Origin: Chryseobacterium candidae
GTDB taxonomy: Bacteria > Bacteroidota > Bacteroidia > Flavobacteriales > Weeksellaceae
Reading direction: 5' to 3'
DNA: 64,000 nucleotides
Assembly (NCBI RefSeq): GCF_004916905.1
Contig: NZ_SDLV01000003.1
Span: 347,076-411,075 of the forward strand
Positions 7,907-16,310 of the stretch are shown piece after piece. The stretch's first letter is position 1. Every line of letters starts with the position of its first letter. The position numbers and the translations under genes were made by a program. The notes below the pieces were generated by a model, which saw only the letters and a list, made by a program, of their open reading frames with translations, ran no database searches and had not been told where the DNA came from.

Positions 7907-9424
7907 ATGTCAATACAAATTGTAAACCCAGCAACCAATGAAACGCTGAATTATTTTCCAACCGCTACATTTCTTCATAATAACTCTCCTATTTCATCAA
8001 CTATTAACAATGAAGATGGAGTTATTTATCTGGAGCATTCCGGAAATACCTATGTGCTTGAAGACTATATGGGAGGTCACCCAATTAATGTCAGAAGATT
8101 TGGACTTAATGCAGACAGAGGCTACACTTCAACCGCTATCAATAAAGGAATAAAGCTTGCAAAAAAATATAATTACAAGTCTCTATATATTCCCAATGGT
8201 GATTATGATATCACCGAAACGGTTAATATAGATGTTGCTCCCGATACAACAATAAAAATTGAGGGTAATTTAAATGTAAAAGAATCCTTTACCGGAAATG
8301 CTATTGTTATAGGAACTCATGGCCCTGCTATTACTCAACCTGTAGAGGATTCATTGGCAGGATTAAATATCCAGGGGCTTAATTGTTCAAAAAAGATATA
8401 TAATGACTCAAACTCAACAGGAATAGTAATTATGAATGTAATCGCTTCGACCATTGAAATTAAAAGGGTGACCGGATTTAAAATAGGGACATTAATATAT
8501 TCTGATAATGGCCGAGGTGGCGGAACTTCATATAACACCTTCTTTATCAACTATTTTCACGACAATAAAATCAATCTGAAATTCGAGAAAAATGATGTTC
8601 AAGGCTATATCAATGAAAATACTTTCTATGGTGGAACATTCAACCATAGTACCAGTTTCCCGAAAGTTAAAACATTCCATATACTTATGGAAGATAAACA
8701 AATCAATCTCCATCCTTATAATAATAACAGATTTCTTTATCCGTCTTTCGAAGACAATGATCCTGACAATGCTACCGCAGCACAAATAACCGGAGAAAGC
8801 AATACTATCGTAGGACCAAGAATGGAAAATCCACAAGATCCATTCTATGCAATCATATTTGATAAATATTCTAAAAGATGTCAGGTCATTTCAAAAGGTT
8901 TTGGACTTTATAAAAGTTCTGTAGAAAACAATGGGGAAGAAAATTCTTATGAAACGAACAGCGGAAATTTACTAACCACAAATTCAGTAAACCCTGTATT
9001 AACCTTACAAAATCAGGCATCTTCCTCATATGAACTTTATAGCGGATTAGATGCCTCTGGCAATAAAGTATTTTTTGTGAACGGTGAAGGAAAAGGATTT
9101 TATGGAAATTCTGTATATGCAGAACAAGGATTCAGATGGGCTACTTCTGATGGCAGTAAAAACGATAGAGGTCTTTTTAATGGAAATGGAGCTCCAAGCA
9201 TTGCGGCCAATCCTGGAAGTATTTATATCAATAATGATGGAGGTAACAAGATGCTATGGATAAAAACAGCCAGTGGAAGCTCATCCGGATGGAAACTCAT
9301 AGGAACACAGGCCGATGCGCTCACAGCAGCTGAACCTTCACCATCAGCAACAGCACAAGATGTATGGGTAAGGTTAAAAAACCTGGAAGATAATCTTAAA
9401 GCAGCCGGACTATTATCCTCTTAA
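7907..9424 (+). CDS. Tail-spike-like protein with pectate-lyase-type beta-helix
   Basis: A 505-residue protein without a signal peptide. Residues about 60-110 (NVRRFGLNADRGYTSTAINKGIKLAKKYNYKSLYIPNGDYDITETVNI) match the pattern that opens pectate-lyase-3 beta-helices of phage tail spikes. The following 250 residues are Asn/Gly-rich, as expected for a parallel beta-helix. The C-terminus (IYINNDGGNKMLWIKT...GWKLIGT) resembles phage fibre ends, and a short final helix (VWVRLKNLEDNLKAAGLL) could trimerise. It has its own terminator and no phage neighbours. Promoter module copy 1 lies 1.1 kb upstream, and I see no copy directly before it. Receptor binding or polysaccharide degradation is an inference. 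Confidence 0.65.
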   Translation: MSIQIVNPATNETLNYFPTATFLHNNSPISSTINNEDGVIYLEHSGNTYVLEDYMGGHPINVRRFGLNADRGYTSTAINKGIKLAKKYNYKSLYIPNGDYDITETVNIDVAPDTTIKIEGNLNVKESFTGNAIVIGTHGPAITQPVEDSLAGLNIQGLNCSKKIYNDSNSTGIVIMNVIASTIEIKRVTGFKIGTLIYSDNGRGGGTSYNTFFINYFHDNKINLKFEKNDVQGYINENTFYGGTFNHSTSFPKVKTFHILMEDKQINLHPYNNNRFLYPSFEDNDPDNATAAQITGESNTIVGPRMENPQDPFYAIIFDKYSKRCQVISKGFGLYKSSVENNGEENSYETNSGNLLTTNSVNPVLTLQNQASSSYELYSGLDASGNKVFFVNGEGKGFYGNSVYAEQGFRWATSDGSKNDRGLFNGNGAPSIAANPGSIYINNDGGNKMLWIKTASGSSSGWKLIGTQADALTAAEPSPSATAQDVWVRLKNLEDNLKAAGLLSS

Positions 9425-9435
9425 AAGTGAGAAAC

Positions 9436-9456
9436 CACCTGTAGCAGGTGCTTTTT
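9436..9456 (+). terminator. Terminator after the tail-spike-like gene
   Basis: Arms CACCTG and CAGGTG with loop TAG are followed by CTTTTTATTT. Confidence 0.65.
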
Positions 9457-9458
9457 AT

Positions 9459-9989
9459 TTATTTTTGAGAATCCGGAACAAATTCCAGGCTTACAGAATT
9501 CATGCAATATCTCAATCCTGTAGGCTTCGGACCATCATCAAAGACATGTCCCAAATGGGAATCACATCTTTTGCAGAGTACTTCTACTCTATCCATTCCA
9601 TACGACTGATCTCTTACATAATACACGCCTTCTTTATCCGCTTCAAAAAAACTTGGCCATCCACAGCTGCTGGAAAATTTAGATGTAGAACGGAACAGGT
9701 GATTTCCACATACGGCACAATAATACTCTCCTACCTCATCAAATTCATTGTATTTTCCCGTAAAAGCTCTTTCTGTAGCTGCTTCTCTGGCAATGGCGTA
9801 GAGATCCGGAGCAAGGATCTTTTTCCATTCTTCATTGGAAATATTGAGTTTTTCAATATCTGTTCTGGAATAGTATGGATTATTATTTGCTTCTGTATTT
9901 TTCATAGAAGGGGTTTTAATGGGTTGGTAGTTCTGCGTACAAGCCTGCAGAATAATTAACAGGGTTATTAAAATTAAAAATTTCATCAT
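9459..9989 (-). CDS. msrB: Peptide-methionine (R)-S-oxide reductase, lipoprotein form
   Basis: A 176-residue MsrB that repairs methionine-R-sulfoxide. It has two zinc-binding CxxC pairs (C91/C94 and C139/C142), the CGWPSF motif (C109) and the catalytic cysteine C162 in RYCMNS. With the start at 9989 (or the adjacent ATG at 9986) the N-terminus is a lipoprotein signal ending LQAC with the lipid cysteine at C17, so it should be membrane-anchored outside the cytoplasm. A longer frame begins at 10142, but its first 51 residues would overlap the divergent gene and break the signal. Confidence 0.92.
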   Translation of the reverse strand: MMKFLILITLLIILQACTQNYQPIKTPSMKNTEANNNPYYSRTDIEKLNISNEEWKKILAPDLYAIAREAATERAFTGKYNEFDEVGEYYCAVCGNHLFRSTSKFSSSCGWPSFFEADKEGVYYVRDQSYGMDRVEVLCKRCDSHLGHVFDDGPKPTGLRYCMNSVSLEFVPDSQK

Positions 9990-10034
9990 CAATTTTAATT
10001 CTGTAACCACGAATGGTTTCATAACCAAATTTAG

Positions 10035-10042
10035 TAAATTTG
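10035..10042 (+). promoter_or_regulatory. -7 box immediately before the DUF445 start
   Basis: TAAATTTG ends only five bases before the ATG at 10048, implying a leaderless or nearly leaderless mRNA. Confidence 0.5.
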
Positions 10043-10047
10043 AGAAT

Positions 10048-11292
10048 ATGAATGACGAAGCAAAAAGAAAACAACTCAGAAAATACAAAGCATTTGCTAC
10101 AGGATTATTTGTCCTGATGGCTGTTATTTTTATTGTTACCACTATTTTACAAAAGTCTAATCAATCTCATTGGATCGGCTATGTGCGCGCATTTGCTGAA
10201 GCTGCAATGGTAGGTGCACTTGCTGACTGGTTTGCGGTTACTGCATTATTCCGGCATCCTCTGGGGCTTCCTATTCCCCACACCAATCTGATTGAAAACA
10301 GCAAACAGAGACTGGGAGATAATCTTGGAAATTTTGTAGTGGGAAACTTCCTTTCCCCTCAGAATATACGTCCTTATATTCAAAAGCTTAAAGTTTCCAA
10401 TTTTGCCGGGGAATGGCTGGCTAAGGAAAAAAGCCAGGAGATTTTAATTAAAAACCTTTCGGATATTGTTCTTGATATCCTTAATAAACTGGATGATTCT
10501 ACAGTAAGCCAGTTTATCAGCAAAAAGGTTTCTGAAATGACAGATGATATCAAGCTCAATAAAGTGGTTGGAAACGGAATCGGATATATTCTGGAAAAGA
10601 ATGACCATCAGAGAATCATCACCAATCTTTCCAAACAGATCAAAGAATATATTATTGAAAACGATGAAATGATACAGGAACGGGTAAAAAAGGGCAGCTA
10701 TTCCTTCATTCCGTCTTTTATAGACAATAAAATTGCGGATAAAATTACCGACGGACTTTCTGATTTTTTCAAGGAAATAGAAGAAAATCCTCAACACGAA
10801 GTAAGAGGATTAATTACTCAGAAAATTCATGAATTCTCTATTGATCTGAAAGAAGATCCGAAGTGGGATGAAGAGTTTAAAACCATTAAAAACGGTCTTC
10901 TCAAAAATGATAAACTGGATGAATATTCCAATGATATCTGGGTTTCCATAAAAAAAACATTGATGAAAGAACTTCAGGAGGAAAACTCGGCTTTGAAAAA
11001 CTATCTTACTAAAAATCTGAATGAGTTTGCCCAAAACTTAAAAACGGATGAAACCCTTCAGAACAAAATTGATCATTGGGTTCGGGTGACAGCTTATAAA
11101 TATATTCTGAAAAACACTCATCAATTCGGGAACCTCATCAGTACTACCGTTGGAAACTGGCAGGGAAAAGAACTGAGTGAGAAGCTGGAACTGGAAGTGG
11201 GAAAAGATCTGCAGTTTATCAGGGTCAACGGAACACTGGTCGGCGGGCTGGTTGGACTCATTATCTACACCATCGCTCACTTCTTCATTTAA
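10048..11292 (+). CDS. DUF445 family inner-membrane protein
   Basis: A 414-residue protein of the DUF445 (YjiN-like) family, whose function is not known. It has an N-terminal membrane segment (about residues 15-37), the conserved ALADWFAVTALFRHPLGLPIPHTNLI block (about 54-80), a long helical soluble region, and a C-terminal membrane segment (GTLVGGLVGLIIYTIAHFFI). Both ends are therefore anchored in the membrane. It is divergent from msrB with only 58 bp between start codons. Its -7 box is five bases from the start codon. Confidence 0.87.
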   Translation: MNDEAKRKQLRKYKAFATGLFVLMAVIFIVTTILQKSNQSHWIGYVRAFAEAAMVGALADWFAVTALFRHPLGLPIPHTNLIENSKQRLGDNLGNFVVGNFLSPQNIRPYIQKLKVSNFAGEWLAKEKSQEILIKNLSDIVLDILNKLDDSTVSQFISKKVSEMTDDIKLNKVVGNGIGYILEKNDHQRIITNLSKQIKEYIIENDEMIQERVKKGSYSFIPSFIDNKIADKITDGLSDFFKEIEENPQHEVRGLITQKIHEFSIDLKEDPKWDEEFKTIKNGLLKNDKLDEYSNDIWVSIKKTLMKELQEENSALKNYLTKNLNEFAQNLKTDETLQNKIDHWVRVTAYKYILKNTHQFGNLISTTVGNWQGKELSEKLELEVGKDLQFIRVNGTLVGGLVGLIIYTIAHFFI

Positions 11293-11317
11293 AAACTAAA
11301 TCCACGATAACTCAACC

Positions 11318-12208
11318 ATGAAAAAAATTTTCAGTGTCTTCTTTTTCTTTTTTCTCACATTCTTTCTCGGTCAAAAAATTGAATTAAAGAAAGTAACGGA
11401 TTCTTCCCAGACGTTTAAGGGAGAAATCGGAGGAATGCCTATTACCATGGAACTCAACTATACAGGCATTGTAGATTGTGATCAGTATCAGCATTATGTG
11501 GACGGATGGTACTATTATGACAAATACAAAAAGAAAATCCCTCTTACCGGAATATATGATTATTATGGAAATATTTCTCTTTATAATTTTGGAATCCGGC
11601 AGAAGCAAAATTCCAGGCTTTTGAAAGAACACATCACATCCCTTCAGAAAGTAGAACAGACAGATGAAATAGCACAGAAATTAGTACCAAAGGAATCTAT
11701 TATATTTGAAAAAAGCAGCCAGAATACCAATCCAATTCCAGGGAACTTTTATCTGGGCAAAAAGGTTCAGCCTGCAAAATTATTTACAGGTAATGCGATG
11801 ATCTACCGCCTCAACAATTATCTGTACTTACCGAATAATAAAAAAATCAACACTTTTGATTTCATTAATAAAGCAGGTGGAAATGAATTGATCTCCTATG
11901 CTTCAGGAAAAAACGGAAACAGGATTTTACTTTATTTTGAACAGACTTCAAATTTTAATGCCTGCGGCCAATGCGGGGCAAGTGAAGGAGAAAAAGGTTA
12001 CAGAGTTCTCTATTTCACAAAAGACTGGAACTATAAAAACTATGAAGAATTCCTTACTGAAAGCTGCCGGGAAAATATGTATGACGTTACCAAAACGAAA
12101 TCCAAAGACCAACAAACCATTACCTATAAAATAGGCAAATCCGAAAGCACTCCGCCCCATACGCTTACGGTAGATATTAAAAACGCATCTGTAGTAAAGT
12201 TAAAATAA
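11318..12208 (+). CDS. Secreted protein of unknown function
   Basis: A 296-residue protein with a signal peptide (MKKIFSVFFFFFLTFFLGQ). The mature part is beta-rich and starts with a repeated-turn section (FKGEIGGMPITMELNYTG, then DGWYYYDKYKKKIPLTGIYDYYGNISLYNFG) of the kind seen in uncharacterised Bacteroidetes secreted proteins. A CGQCG pair lies near residue 220. I recognise no enzyme motif. It follows DUF445 by 25 bp and may share its transcript, and it ends at a bidirectional terminator shared with pyrD. Confidence 0.7.
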   Translation: MKKIFSVFFFFFLTFFLGQKIELKKVTDSSQTFKGEIGGMPITMELNYTGIVDCDQYQHYVDGWYYYDKYKKKIPLTGIYDYYGNISLYNFGIRQKQNSRLLKEHITSLQKVEQTDEIAQKLVPKESIIFEKSSQNTNPIPGNFYLGKKVQPAKLFTGNAMIYRLNNYLYLPNNKKINTFDFINKAGGNELISYASGKNGNRILLYFEQTSNFNACGQCGASEGEKGYRVLYFTKDWNYKNYEEFLTESCRENMYDVTKTKSKDQQTITYKIGKSESTPPHTLTVDIKNASVVKLK

Positions 12209-12235
12209 AAAAGAGAGTTATATCAACTCTCTTTT
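12209..12235. terminator. Bidirectional terminator between a secreted-protein gene and pyrD
   Basis: Eleven-base perfect arms AAAAGAGAGTT/AACTCTCTTTT with a five-base loop. A and T runs on both sides suit both converging genes. Confidence 0.85.
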
Positions 12236-12238
12236 ATG

Positions 12239-13276
12239 TTATCTTGGTAATCTGCTGGCTCTTTTTAGTAATTCCTGATTGATGTCGTTGATCAGTTGCG
12301 GACCTTCATAAATAAATCCGGTATACAACTGAACCAATACAGCTCCTGCATCCAGCTTCTCCATCGCATCTTTAGCAGAATGAATTCCTCCTACTCCAAT
12401 GATTGGAAATGCCCTGTTGCTTTTATCAGAAAGGTATTTGATCATTTTTGTACTTCTTTCACGGATGGGTTTTCCACTTAATCCACCATTTCCTATCTGT
12501 TCTAAAACTTCGGGAGAGGTTTTCAGCCCTTCTCTGTTCACAGAAGTATTGGACACTACAATACCATCAATCTTTGTTTCTGCAATCAGTTCAATGATTT
12601 CATCCAATTGATTATTATTAAGATCCGGTGCAATTTTAAGTAGTATAGGTTTCTGTACAGATTTTGATTCATTTATCTTTTTCACTTCCGTAATCAGCTC
12701 TCTCAGATAGTCTACATCTTCCAGCTTGGCGTGGCTTCCTACGTTCGGGCAGCTCACATTCAGGACAAAGTAATCTACATGAGGATGAAGACCTTCAAAG
12801 CAGTCCAGATAATCCTGGGTATAATTTTCCGGGCTTGTATCTGTATTTTTTCCGATGTTTCCACCGATAATTATTTTTCCTTTGTTGGATTTCAGCTTCT
12901 CAATAGCTGCTTCAAGACCGTCATTGTTGAATCCCATTCTGTTGATAATTCCACCATCTTCAATAAGACGGAACAATCTTTTCTTAGGATTTCCGGCCTG
13001 AGCTCTTGGAGTTACGGTTCCGATTTCTACAAATCCAAAACCAAGATCTCCCAATTCGTTAAATAACACTGCATTTTTATCGAAACCGGCAGCCAGTCCT
13101 ACAGGATTTTTAAATTTCAATCCAAAGACTTCTCTTTCCAGACGTTTGTCTTCAATAGGTTTTGGTAAAAACAGTTTGGTAAGAAATCCAAAATTCTTAA
13201 GCATTGAGAATGTAAAGTGATGAACATCTTCAGGATCGAATTTGAAAAGAATCGGACGAATGAGCGATTTGTACAT
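12239..13276 (-). CDS. pyrD: Dihydroorotate dehydrogenase, quinone-dependent type
   Basis: A 345-residue FMN enzyme that oxidises dihydroorotate to orotate in pyrimidine synthesis. The N-terminal extension (residues 1-38, hydrophobic helices around LIRPILFKF and FLTKLFLP) is the membrane and quinone-binding element of class 2 enzymes. FMN/substrate motifs [19 protein letters not shown] and [17 protein letters not shown] are present. The catalytic-base position reads NVSCPN, with Cys176 where class 2 enzymes classically have Ser (NxSSPN). A TAATTTTG -7 box lies 16 nt upstream. Confidence 0.93.
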   Translation of the reverse strand: MYKSLIRPILFKFDPEDVHHFTFSMLKNFGFLTKLFLPKPIEDKRLEREVFGLKFKNPVGLAAGFDKNAVLFNELGDLGFGFVEIGTVTPRAQAGNPKKRLFRLIEDGGIINRMGFNNDGLEAAIEKLKSNKGKIIIGGNIGKNTDTSPENYTQDYLDCFEGLHPHVDYFVLNVSCPNVGSHAKLEDVDYLRELITEVKKINESKSVQKPILLKIAPDLNNNQLDEIIELIAETKIDGIVVSNTSVNREGLKTSPEVLEQIGNGGLSGKPIRERSTKMIKYLSDKSNRAFPIIGVGGIHSAKDAMEKLDAGAVLVQLYTGFIYEGPQLINDINQELLKRASRLPR

Positions 13277-13291
13277 TGAAAAAAAGTTTTA

Positions 13292-13299
13292 CAAAATTA
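13292..13299 (-). promoter_or_regulatory. pyrD -7 box
   Basis: TAATTTTG on the minus strand, 15 bases before the pyrD start codon. Confidence 0.5.
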
Positions 13300-13459
13300 C
13301 TCTTTTTAAAATTAATGCTATATTGATGTATAATATTTTATCGAAATGGCTCATCTATAGTATCTATAAGCTGGAAAACAACTATATATGCAACAAATCA
13401 GTGGGGTTTTTTAACGCTGCGACTGCAAAGAAATACGATTATCCTGAAAACATTTTGGT

Positions 13460-13525
13460 TCGCAAGGGCGTTTCACTTAGCGAAGCACCCGCTATTAGGA
13501 TTTGCTGAACGAAGTGCCCTTGCGA
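13460..13525. repeat. Long-loop inverted repeat
   Basis: TCGCAAGGGC (13460-13469) pairs perfectly with GCCCTTGCGA (13516-13525). Inside the arms, GTTTCACTTAG and the facing GAACGAAGT pair partly. The higher GC content than the surroundings suggests a mobile palindromic element. Confidence 0.5.
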
Positions 13526-13655
13526 TCGGAAATAAAAAGCAGACATAATTAAACTTTGCGAACATTGCGTTAAAAACAACAGATACAGAGAAATCTACGT
13601 TATCTGTTAAATGAAATGGGATACTTTTTTAATATAATTATAAACACCATCCTTG

Positions 13656-14363
13656 TCAGGGTTTTAATGAAGAGTACGCACTCAGGTCAAAATTCAGAAT
13701 ATCCCCTACCCTTTTGAACTCTTCATCTATAGTAGCATTTACTGTAATTCTTTCATTAGAAACAGGATGATTGAAAATCAATTGATGGGCATGAAGCGTC
13801 ATTTTATTGATCTCAAATGTTTGAAGCCACAATTTATTCTGTTTATTGCAGCCATGTTTCCGGCAGCCTAAAATAGGATGGAGAATATGTTTAAAATGTT
13901 TTCTCAGCTGATGAAATCTTCCTGTTTCAGGGATGGCTTCTACCAAAGAATATCTTGAAGTCTGGTGTTTTAAAAAGGGTAAATCTATTTCTGAAGTCTG
14001 CAAACGACGATAGTAAGTAACCGCATTCTGTGTGACTTCATTTTCATTAACCAAATCATAATCAATGGTTTCTTCTTCTTTTGTCCATCCCCGAAGAATA
14101 GCCAGATATTTTTTCTCTACGTCGCGTGATGCAAACTTCTCACTCATGATTCTAAGAGTATCTTTATCTAAAGTAAATAGCAGAACACCCGAAGTTTTTC
14201 GGTCTAAACGGTGTACGGGATACACTTTTTGCCCAATCTGCTTCTTCAGCTCCTGAATAGCATAGGTATCGGCTTCTCCCGCATAGAAAGATTTATGAAC
14301 CAATAATCCGCTGGGTTTGTTGATGGCAATAAGATGCTCGTCACGATAAAGAATTTCTAACAT
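13656..14363 (-). CDS. RluA-family pseudouridine synthase (TruC-like)
   Basis: A 235-residue pseudouridine synthase that isomerises uridine in tRNA or rRNA. The catalytic motif is VHRLDRKTSGVLLF with D54 as the essential aspartate. INKPSGLLVHKS near the N-terminus and GRFHQLRKHFKHILHPILG near residue 160 are family hallmarks. Length and the lack of an S4 domain suit TruC (tRNA U65) best, but RluA/RluC paralogues cannot be excluded. I use the ATG at 14363, since the longer frame would start inside a palindromic repeat. Confidence 0.87.
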   Translation of the reverse strand: MLEILYRDEHLIAINKPSGLLVHKSFYAGEADTYAIQELKKQIGQKVYPVHRLDRKTSGVLLFTLDKDTLRIMSEKFASRDVEKKYLAILRGWTKEEETIDYDLVNENEVTQNAVTYYRRLQTSEIDLPFLKHQTSRYSLVEAIPETGRFHQLRKHFKHILHPILGCRKHGCNKQNKLWLQTFEINKMTLHAHQLIFNHPVSNERITVNATIDEEFKRVGDILNFDLSAYSSLKP

Positions 14364-14411
14364 TCGGCAAAAGTAAAGATTTTCGACTGATATTATATGC
14401 GGCCATATTTG

Positions 14412-14446
14412 TAAACCTAACAGGTTTTGAAAACCTGTTAGGTTTA
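14412..14446. repeat. Perfect palindrome with one-base centre
   Basis: Seventeen-base arms TAAACCTAACAGGTTTT and their complement flank a single G at 14429. It lies between genes, and its core AGGTTTTGAAAACCT is almost the same as that of the palindrome at 44728-44760. Confidence 0.85.
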
Positions 14447-14484
14447 GACATTCCTTTATCAATAGCCCCGATCTAAGAGAAAAT

Positions 14485-14546
14485 CCCGCATTGAGGCGGC
14501 GGCGCGAAGCAGAGCCGCCGAGCGAGGAATTGGAACGAAGAGCGGG
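14485..14546. repeat. GC-rich nested hairpin element
   Basis: Inner arms CGGCGGC (14497-14503) and GCCGCCG (14514-14520) sit inside outer arms CCCGC (14485-14489) and GCGGG (14542-14546). The GC content is far above the surrounding AT-rich DNA, and the layout is that of a REP-like mobile repeat. Confidence 0.65.
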
Positions 14547-14636
14547 TTCCCGGCTCCTTAAAAATTAATTTGTAGATATTTGTCTGTTTATTAACCGCTT
14601 TTTTTATTGAAACTCATGATTTTGATTCCAAATTCA

Positions 14637-14644
14637 TATTTTTG
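14637..14644 (+). promoter_or_regulatory. glyS -7 box
   Basis: TATTTTTG overlaps the earliest possible TTG start (14642), which supports the ATG at 14666 as the real glyS start. Confidence 0.5.
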
Positions 14645-14665
14645 CATATCAGACGTAAAAAAATT

Positions 14666-16207
14666 ATGGCAAAGCAAGAAGATGTTTTCAAGAAAGTGAT
14701 TTCTCACGCTAAAGAATATGGTTTTATTTTCCCATCGAGTGAGATCTATGATGGTTTATCCGCTGTTTATGATTATGGACAGAACGGTGCCGAACTAAAA
14801 AATAATATCAAACAATATTGGTGGAAAGCTATGGTACAGCTTAACGAAAATATTGTCGGCATTGATTCGGCGATCCTAATGCACCCAACAACCTGGAAGG
14901 CATCGGGCCACGTAGACGCTTTCAACGATCCATTGATTGATAACAAAGATTCTAAGAAGCGTTTCAGAGCAGACGTTTTGGTGGAAGATTATTGTGCTAA
15001 AATTGAAGATAAAGAGAACAAGGAAATTGAAAAAGCAGCGAAAAGATTCGGGGATGCTTTCGATAAAGATCAGTTTGTGGCTACAAATCCAAAAATTCTG
15101 GAATACAGAGCCAAAAGAGAGACTATTCTCTCAAGACTTGCAAAATCTCTGGAAAAAGAAGACCTTGCTGATGTAAAAGCTTTGATTGAAGAGCTTGAAA
15201 TTGCAGATCCTGATACGGGTTCTAAAAACTGGACAGAGGTAAGACAATTTAATCTGATGTTCGGTACCAAGCTGGGAGCTTCTGCTGACAGCGCCATGGA
15301 TCTTTATCTGAGACCAGAAACGGCTCAGGGTATTTTCGTTAACTTTTTAAACGTACAGAAAACTTCACGCCACAAGCTTCCTTTCGGTATTGCACAGATT
15401 GGTAAGGCGTTCAGAAATGAAATTGTGGCAAGACAGTTTATTTTCAGAATGCGTGAATTCGAACAGATGGAAATGCAGTTTTTCGTTGCTCCGGGTACAG
15501 AACTTGAATTCTACGAGCAGTGGAAGCAAAAGCGTCTGAACTGGCACAAAGCTTTAGGTTTGGGAGATGAGAATTACAGATTCCACGATCACGAAAAGCT
15601 TGCTCACTATGCAAATGCTGCGGCTGATATTGAGTTTAACTTCCCATTCGGATTTAAAGAACTGGAAGGTATTCACTCAAGAACAGATTTCGACTTAAAA
15701 GCGCATGAAGAATTCTCAGGAAGAAAACTTCAGTTCTTTGATCCTGAGAGAAACGAAAACTATGTTCCTTACGTAGTGGAAACTTCAGTAGGTTTAGACC
15801 GATTATTCCTTTCTATATTCTCACATTGTTTAAGAGACGAAGTATTGGAAGACGGTTCAGAAAGAACAGTTTTATCGTTACCTCCGGCATTGGCACCAAT
15901 TAAAGCAGCTATTCTTCCATTGATGAAGAGAGATGGTTTAGCAGAGTATGCAGAAAAGATCTTCAATGATCTGAAATATGATTTCAACCTGTTCTACGAA
16001 GAGAAAGATGCTATCGGAAAACGTTACAGAAGACAGGATGCCATTGGTACTCCATACTGTATCACTGTAGATCATGACTCTTTAGTTGATCATACGGTAA
16101 CCATCAGAGACAGAGACACAATGCAGCAGGAAAGAGTTCCCGTTTCAGAGTTGAGAAGAATCATTGATGAGAAGACAAACTTCAGAAATTTACTTTCTCA
16201 ATTATAG
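14666..16207 (+). CDS. glyS: Glycyl-tRNA synthetase, dimeric single-chain type
   Basis: A 513-residue class II synthetase that charges tRNA-Gly with glycine. The RPETAQGIFVNF segment, FRNEIVARQFIFRMREFEQMEMQFF (motif 2 region) and GLDRLFLSIFSHCLRDE (motif 3) are diagnostic of the alpha2 GlyRS found in Bacteroidetes, archaea and eukaryotes, rather than the bacterial alpha2-beta2 form. A C-terminal anticodon-binding domain covers about residues 410-513. The ATG at 14666 follows a -7 box by 22 nt. A terminator closes the gene. Confidence 0.95.
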   Translation: MAKQEDVFKKVISHAKEYGFIFPSSEIYDGLSAVYDYGQNGAELKNNIKQYWWKAMVQLNENIVGIDSAILMHPTTWKASGHVDAFNDPLIDNKDSKKRFRADVLVEDYCAKIEDKENKEIEKAAKRFGDAFDKDQFVATNPKILEYRAKRETILSRLAKSLEKEDLADVKALIEELEIADPDTGSKNWTEVRQFNLMFGTKLGASADSAMDLYLRPETAQGIFVNFLNVQKTSRHKLPFGIAQIGKAFRNEIVARQFIFRMREFEQMEMQFFVAPGTELEFYEQWKQKRLNWHKALGLGDENYRFHDHEKLAHYANAAADIEFNFPFGFKELEGIHSRTDFDLKAHEEFSGRKLQFFDPERNENYVPYVVETSVGLDRLFLSIFSHCLRDEVLEDGSERTVLSLPPALAPIKAAILPLMKRDGLAEYAEKIFNDLKYDFNLFYEEKDAIGKRYRRQDAIGTPYCITVDHDSLVDHTVTIRDRDTMQQERVPVSELRRIIDEKTNFRNLLSQL

Positions 16208-16210
16208 TTT

Positions 16211-16236
16211 AAAAGCCCTGTTTTTCAGGGCTTTTT
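16211..16236 (+). terminator. Terminator after glyS
   Basis: Ten-base perfect arms AAAAGCCCTG/CAGGGCTTTT with a five-T loop, followed by more T. Confidence 0.9.
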
Positions 16237-16310
16237 TATTTTTCATACATTCCGGATCAACATACCATAAAAATGATTATTTTTAGCGGATTAAAAAACT
16301 AATAATAACC

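Larger units (their letters stand above)
13277..13655. other. Intergenic region with a palindromic repeat-like element
   Basis: No convincing gene is present. A frame of 88 codons on the + strand overlaps pyrD and has no family features. The region holds a 10-bp inverted repeat (13460-13469 and 13516-13525) and a following stretch to about 13615 that reads like a dispersed non-coding element. Confidence 0.5.
14364..14665. other. Intergenic region with two palindromic elements and the glyS promoter
   Basis: Between the pseudouridine synthase and glyS lie the palindrome at 14412-14446, the GC-rich hairpin at 14485-14546 and the glyS -7 box at 14637-14644. I see no gene. Confidence 0.7.

Noticed and set aside
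13242..13508. An 88-codon + strand frame after pyrD
   Set aside because: It overlaps the pyrD start, runs through an inverted repeat and shows no protein features.
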